From Candidatus Rifleibacteriota bacterium (GTDB taxonomy: Bacteria; Riflebacteria; Ozemobacteria; Ozemobacterales; Ozemobacteraceae), in NCBI GenBank assembly GCA_029564115.1, contig JAKQQP010000279.1:1-8789 (forward strand): a stretch of 8,789 nt of DNA. Reading direction: 5' to 3'. Positions 6,901 through 8,789 of the stretch are shown in pieces. The notes under the pieces were generated by a model. It made no database searches. It worked only from the letters and a program-made list of their open reading frames with translations, and was not told the origin of the DNA. The translations under genes were made by a program, and so were the position numbers. Positions within the stretch are counted from its first letter, which is position 1; the number at the start of each line of letters is the position of its first letter.

Positions 6901-7962
6901 AACAGTCGGATTCTTGAAAACTTCTGAATATTTTTTGGGCAGATAAGTCTTAACCAGCAACTTAAGGGTCTGCAGATCAGACTTGTGCTTGTCATAGACT
7001 CTGGTCTTGCCTTCGGACAGGTAACGGGCATTTTTTCTTATTTCTGCCAGCAATGCCCAATCATAAATTGCCTTGAATTTATCTATACATAAAATTTTGT
7101 CTCCAAGCAAGGCAGCAAGCTGATCATACTCCTCTTCAAATTTACCGCTGGAGAAATCAATTTTAACGGTATCTGCCTCTTCAAGATCAAGTTCAGGAAA
7201 AAGGGCGTCAATCTTCACCGGCGTTCCGAGAACAAGACTAATAAACGCCTGTTTCTGCTTACTTTCGTCATCTCTGGCGTTGGCATCGAACAGTCTGATA
7301 AGCTCGGCTTTTTTATCAGACTTGCGCATCTCTCTTGATAAAAGTGTCTTTTCAACCTCTTCAACCGAAAGGCATGAAAAATCAAGCTCGAGTTCATCGC
7401 GCAGACTTTGCTGCAAATACTGAAAGGCTTCTGAAAAGGAAGGTATATTAGACATGCTCTGGCCTTCAAACAAAAAATGGCCACGGTTTTTGATGATATG
7501 ATGGATAGCCAGATAAACAAGTCTGATATCAAAACGTTCTTTCTTTTCAATCAGAGCTTTGCGCAGGTGAAAAATTGTTGGAAAGGCCTTGTGATAATCT
7601 TTATCAGTGTATGTTTTATCCGAAAACAGCGTATATGGCAGTGGCAGCTTTTTATCGTCAGGATGGTATCTGCTTTCGGCCAGGCGCAGAAAAAAGCCCT
7701 GGTCGACTTTTCCAATTTCTTCAGCAAACATGTCCTGCAAAAGCTTAATTCTCTGTTTTCGGCGCGCAAGCCTTCGTCTGGCAGTTCTGAAAATCCGGCG
7801 CTCGGCTGCGGTTTTACCAGCCTCGAACAGCCTTATGCCCCACAGGGCTTTGCCGTTGAGTTTTTGCAGTTCATACGACAGATCGGTGACTGCCCATCCA
7901 ATTGAATCGGTGCCTATATCGAGGCCCAGAAAATACTCACCAAATGCTTTTTTTGTTGTCAT
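3907..7962 (-). CDS. cas9: CRISPR effector endonuclease Cas9 (type II-A)
   Basis: Cas9 binds the crRNA:tracrRNA duplex and cuts both strands of matching DNA. At 1351 residues it is near the II-A norm (SpCas9 1368). RuvC-I: GLDIGTDSIGWAV with D15. Arginine-rich bridge helix: about 55-73. A long helical REC lobe follows, with IIKNRGHFL (156-164), YYVGPL (470-475) and RPWNFE (497-502) as in SpCas9. RuvC-II: VFVEVAREE with E781. HNH: YDVDHIFPQS with D861 and H862, plus N876 and N885. RuvC-III: FHHARDAYLN with H993 and D996. The PAM-interacting part contains LPVKGSD (1091-1097), the likely phosphate-lock loop, and YGGYN, and ends NQSVTGVFEQIVDL. Counting back from QSVTG without gaps, the positions of SpCas9 R1333 and R1335 hold I1317 and S1319, so the PAM is probably not NGG. 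The ATG at 7962 has a modest Shine-Dalgarno (GGGGAA). It is the first gene of the operon, divergent from the tracrRNA. Confidence 0.98.
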   Translation of the reverse strand: MTTKKAFGEYFLGLDIGTDSIGWAVTDLSYELQKLNGKALWGIRLFEAGKTAAERRIFRTARRRLARRKQRIKLLQDMFAEEIGKVDQGFFLRLAESRYHPDDKKLPLPYTLFSDKTYTDKDYHKAFPTIFHLRKALIEKKERFDIRLVYLAIHHIIKNRGHFLFEGQSMSNIPSFSEAFQYLQQSLRDELELDFSCLSVEEVEKTLLSREMRKSDKKAELIRLFDANARDDESKQKQAFISLVLGTPVKIDALFPELDLEEADTVKIDFSSGKFEEEYDQLAALLGDKILCIDKFKAIYDWALLAEIRKNARYLSEGKTRVYDKHKSDLQTLKLLVKTYLPKKYSEVFKNPTVAGNYCSYAGVAKKGGRKIVVEKRCDQDAFYKFIGKILKELPKDVNQPVLQEIENRTFLPKQVTTDNSVIPYQMHLEELSIILENASDHYPFLNQVDNTGFSVRQKIELLMQFRIPYYVGPLNTYHKENGGHCWAERKQSGAVRPWNFEQMVDVDKSAEAFIKRMTGKCTYLIGADVLPKNSLLYSEFMVLNELNNLKINGSGIPVGLKQRIFNELFLVQKKVTMRRLREFLENEGEITSNDDLSGIDGDFKSSMASYHDLKRILASKAGDVNMVENLIRWIVLFGDDSKLLKRRIESFYRDKLSESEIRQLAKLRYSGWGRLSKEFLVDVVHVDKTTGECVSIISALRGDLGENLNLMQLLSGRFDYLQAIARRNEKTSGPISGIGYDTVKELYVSPAVKRGIWQTMLIVAEVAKIMQHPPKKVFVEVAREEGEKKRTRTRQSILLDLYKKCRDDSREWAKELQGKSDAELRSDRLYLYYLQMGRCMYSGESIDLLSLFDEKIYDVDHIFPQSKVKDDSLENRVLVRRVINAEKSDAFPLPEAIRQKNSAFWRSLYEKGFIGKKKFDRLTRATSFSDDELADFISRQLVETRQSTKAVAEMLKRVFPPTEIVYVKAGNVSDFRHKFDLVKVREVNDFHHARDAYLNIVVGNVYNTRFTHSPANFIREREGKNYNLRKIYDFDVVRNGVVAWKTAGDETITRVKRVMQKNNILFTRYAIARHGGLFDQNIMKKGKGQLPVKGSDSRLTIERYGGYNNIAGACFMLVEHDTGSGKKAKRSRTIEVLPIHLARKISGDKKNGLDYCVNELGLCNPRILLSAIKMNALFIFDGARMHLSGRSNERLEFKGAHQLCVCNDSERYIKKILKYQNRCREARRPLIIDSHDGITPDDNLKLYDVLCRKLNDTVYRKLFPTPAEIVAKGREKFVALPLADQCGVLEQVLGLFKCGKNRIDLSGIGGASNTGILSRSKKLDNSNVVLLNQSVTGVFEQIVDLQKIGA

Positions 7963-7964
7963 AT

Positions 7965-7993
7965 TTGACTTTTCCCCGCAGTGTTTGTATATT
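7965..7993 (+). promoter_or_regulatory. tracrRNA promoter
   Basis: TTGACT (7965-7970), exactly 17 bases, then TATATT (7988-7993): a near-consensus sigma-70 promoter on the plus strand and the strongest I see in the window. It predicts a start near 8000, three bases before the anti-repeat. The -35 box begins only two bases from the cas9 start codon on the other strand, so the promoter sits inside the cas9 5' untranslated region and the two transcription units must interfere to some degree. Confidence 0.8.
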
Positions 7994-8002
7994 TTGGTAT
8001 GT

Positions 8003-8035
8003 AAACCTTACAGAATTTACACCATAAGTTCAAAT
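8003..8035 (+). repeat. tracrRNA anti-repeat
   Basis: Pairing with the crRNA repeat, counted by hand: repeat bases 1-7 pair with 8035-8029 (two G-U pairs), A8 and tracr AAG form a bulge, bases 9-17 pair with 8025-8017 (one G-U), one tracr U is extra, and bases 18-29 continue to about 8004 (one G-U). The match to the repeat seen on the plus strand includes TACAGAAT and ACACCAT unchanged. Pairing this extensive ties the array, tracrRNA and Cas9 together as one system and fixes the array direction as minus. Confidence 0.93.
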
Positions 8036-8049
8036 AAAAATTTATTCAA
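8021..8049 (-). promoter_or_regulatory. possible promoter of the cas9-cas1-cas2-csn2 operon
   Basis: On the minus strand, TTGAAT (8044-8049) and TATGGT (8021-8026) are 17 bases apart. A weaker alternative is TTGAAC (8028-8033) with TAAGGT (8005-8010), also 17 apart. Either lies inside the tracrRNA gene, because the divergent genes leave only about 38 bases between the tracrRNA start and the cas9 ATG. Which of the two works, if either, cannot be told from sequence. Confidence 0.3.
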
Positions 8050-8078
8050 ATCGTCGCAAGACTCCACATTGTGTGGGC

Positions 8079-8106
8079 AAAAACACCGCTGCAGCGGTGT
8101 TTTTTA
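8079..8106. terminator. bidirectional terminator shared by tracrRNA and the TPR gene
   Basis: A perfect 26-base palindrome spans 8079-8104, with centre GCTGCAGC, giving a strong stem with a TGCA loop. On the plus strand it runs into six Ts (8100-8105), a classic intrinsic terminator ending tracrRNA. On the minus strand the five As at 8079-8083 become a U-run, so it can also stop transcripts of the TPR gene, whose stop codon is 35 bases away. It separates the CRISPR locus from its right-hand neighbour. Confidence 0.9.
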
Positions 8107-8138
8107 TTTGGCTTCAAATCAGCCCCGGCCGGGAAGTT

Positions 8139-8789
8139 TTACTGTTCGCCGAGTGATTTTTTTGCAGAATCGATATCTTTGATCATGGCCTGGGCATCTT
8201 TGCCGAGCTTGTCGTTGGGAGCAAGGCTGATTACCCGCTGAAAAGCGGTTATGGCGCGATCGAAGGCTGCAGAGTCACCGGCAAGGCCCTTGTCTGTCCA
8301 GGCGAGGCCGAGGTGATAGTTATATTCGGGGTTGTCGGCCTGACGCGATAATGCTTCGTCATATTTGGCGATAGCTTCGTCGAGTTTGCCCTTTTTGTAA
8401 AGCTCATAACCCTCAGAGTGCAATGCCGCGGCTTCAGCAATGCCTTCTGAGCCGGCATCGGCACTGCCACTGGCATTGGCGTTGCCGGCGGCACGTTTTT
8501 TCTTGAGCTTGGCCCAGATATCGTCTTTTTTCTTCTCGGCTTCTTCTTTTTCCATCTGTTCGCGGGCAAGACGCTCTTCTTCCTCGCGCTTCAGAGCAAG
8601 CAGGCGCTGGTTTTCCTGGTCACGCCATTTACCGAGAGCTGACATAACCGGCCGCAGGCGTTCTTCATATTCACCCGGGTTTGCCTTGAGCGGCTCGAGA
8701 ATTTTTTCGGCATCGGGGTAAAGCCCGTTGATAAACTGCAGAGTGCCGTAGAAATAGCGGGCCTCGACGTCGTCAGAACTGTTCTGAAA
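8139..8789 (-). CDS. TPR-repeat protein, 3' part (start outside the window)
   Basis: The frame has no stop from 8139 to the right edge, so only the last 216 residues are visible. An ATG at 8645 is internal: the residues before it (for example ARYFYGTLQFINGLYPDAEKIL) continue the same helical-repeat pattern. Visible parts are a first helical repeat (about 10-45), a charged, probably coiled-coil segment rich in E, K and R (about 55-99), a linker rich in A, G and S (100-118), and a TPR region (about 121-190) with GYELYKKGKLDEAIAKYDEAL, YNYHLGLAW and AITAFQRVISLAPND. Such proteins are scaffolds for other proteins. The partner and the cell location cannot be judged because the N-terminus is missing. 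By eye the gene is richer in G+C than the CRISPR genes and likely belongs to the host backbone. It is convergent with the tracrRNA and has no evident link to it. Confidence 0.8.
   Translation of the reverse strand, partial: FQNSSDDVEARYFYGTLQFINGLYPDAEKILEPLKANPGEYEERLRPVMSALGKWRDQENQRLLALKREEEERLAREQMEKEEAEKKKDDIWAKLKKKRAAGNANASGSADAGSEGIAEAAALHSEGYELYKKGKLDEAIAKYDEALSRQADNPEYNYHLGLAWTDKGLAGDSAAFDRAITAFQRVISLAPNDKLGKDAQAMIKDIDSAKKSLGEQ

Larger units (their letters stand above)
8000..8106 (+). ncRNA. tracrRNA
   Basis: A trans-activating crRNA of about 105 nt, opposite to the cas operon and just upstream of cas9, as in S. pyogenes. Its 5' part (8003-8035) pairs with almost the whole repeat. 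Then come a linker, a nexus-like hairpin GTC-GCAA-GAC (8053-8062), a second hairpin CCACA-TTG-TGTGG (8064-8076) and the terminator stem (8079-8104). Next to the lower stem the tracrRNA side carries AAG (8026-8028), the bulge also found in the SpCas9 guide duplex. The RNA should bind each repeat of the array transcript, allow RNase III cleavage and hold the mature guide on Cas9. Ends are predicted from the promoter and the T-run. The start could shift by one or two bases. Confidence 0.93.

Noticed and set aside
8139..8645. TPR gene as a complete 168-residue protein
   Set aside because: The frame stays open through the right edge and the upstream residues continue the repeat pattern, so the ATG at 8645 is internal.

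Overview
The window carries a complete, compact type II-A CRISPR-Cas9 locus, flanked by a PD-(D/E)XK (Rpn/transposase-type) nuclease gene on the left and the 3' part of a TPR-protein gene on the right. Every protein-coding gene lies on the minus strand. The only plus-strand gene I can support is the tracrRNA.

Layout from right to left, in transcription order. The 3' end of a TPR gene (8139-8789, running off the right edge) faces a short convergent RNA gene. The two share a perfect palindromic terminator at 8079-8104. That RNA (about 8000-8106, plus strand) is the tracrRNA: it has a strong promoter, an anti-repeat complementary to about 28 positions of the CRISPR repeat, two small hairpins and the terminator. 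Divergent from it starts the operon cas9 (1351 aa), cas1 (291 aa), cas2 (106 aa), csn2 (223 aa). Each junction overlaps by 4 to 11 bases. After csn2 come a 103-bp leader and an array of 11 identical 36-bp repeats with ten 30-bp spacers. The array is read in the same direction as the cas genes. Just past its old end is the promoter of the Rpn-type nuclease gene (116-1195). The first 115 bases hold no gene but contain a possible leftward promoter.

How it works: Cas1, Cas2 and Csn2, with Cas9 and tracrRNA choosing PAM-flanked DNA in known II-A systems, add new spacers at the leader end (near 1953). The array transcript pairs with tracrRNA through each repeat, RNase III cuts the duplex, and Cas9 carries the guide to matching DNA. 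All catalytic residues I looked for in Cas9 and Cas1 are present and the genes are intact, so the locus looks functional.

Organism: a bacterium. The protein families do not fix a phylum. The non-CRISPR neighbours (an Rpn-type nuclease and a TPR protein with a charged coiled coil) would suit a lineage outside the classic streptococcal/lactobacillal hosts of II-A, for example spirochaete-like or candidate-phylum bacteria, but this is a guess. The TPR gene looks richer in G+C than the CRISPR locus, which would suit acquisition of the locus by transfer. Points most worth a second look: a Cas9 whose C-terminus lacks the two arginines that read GG in SpCas9, a leader able to pair with the repeat, an inverted repeat exactly at the integration site, and a cas9 5' region antisense to the tracrRNA anti-repeat.
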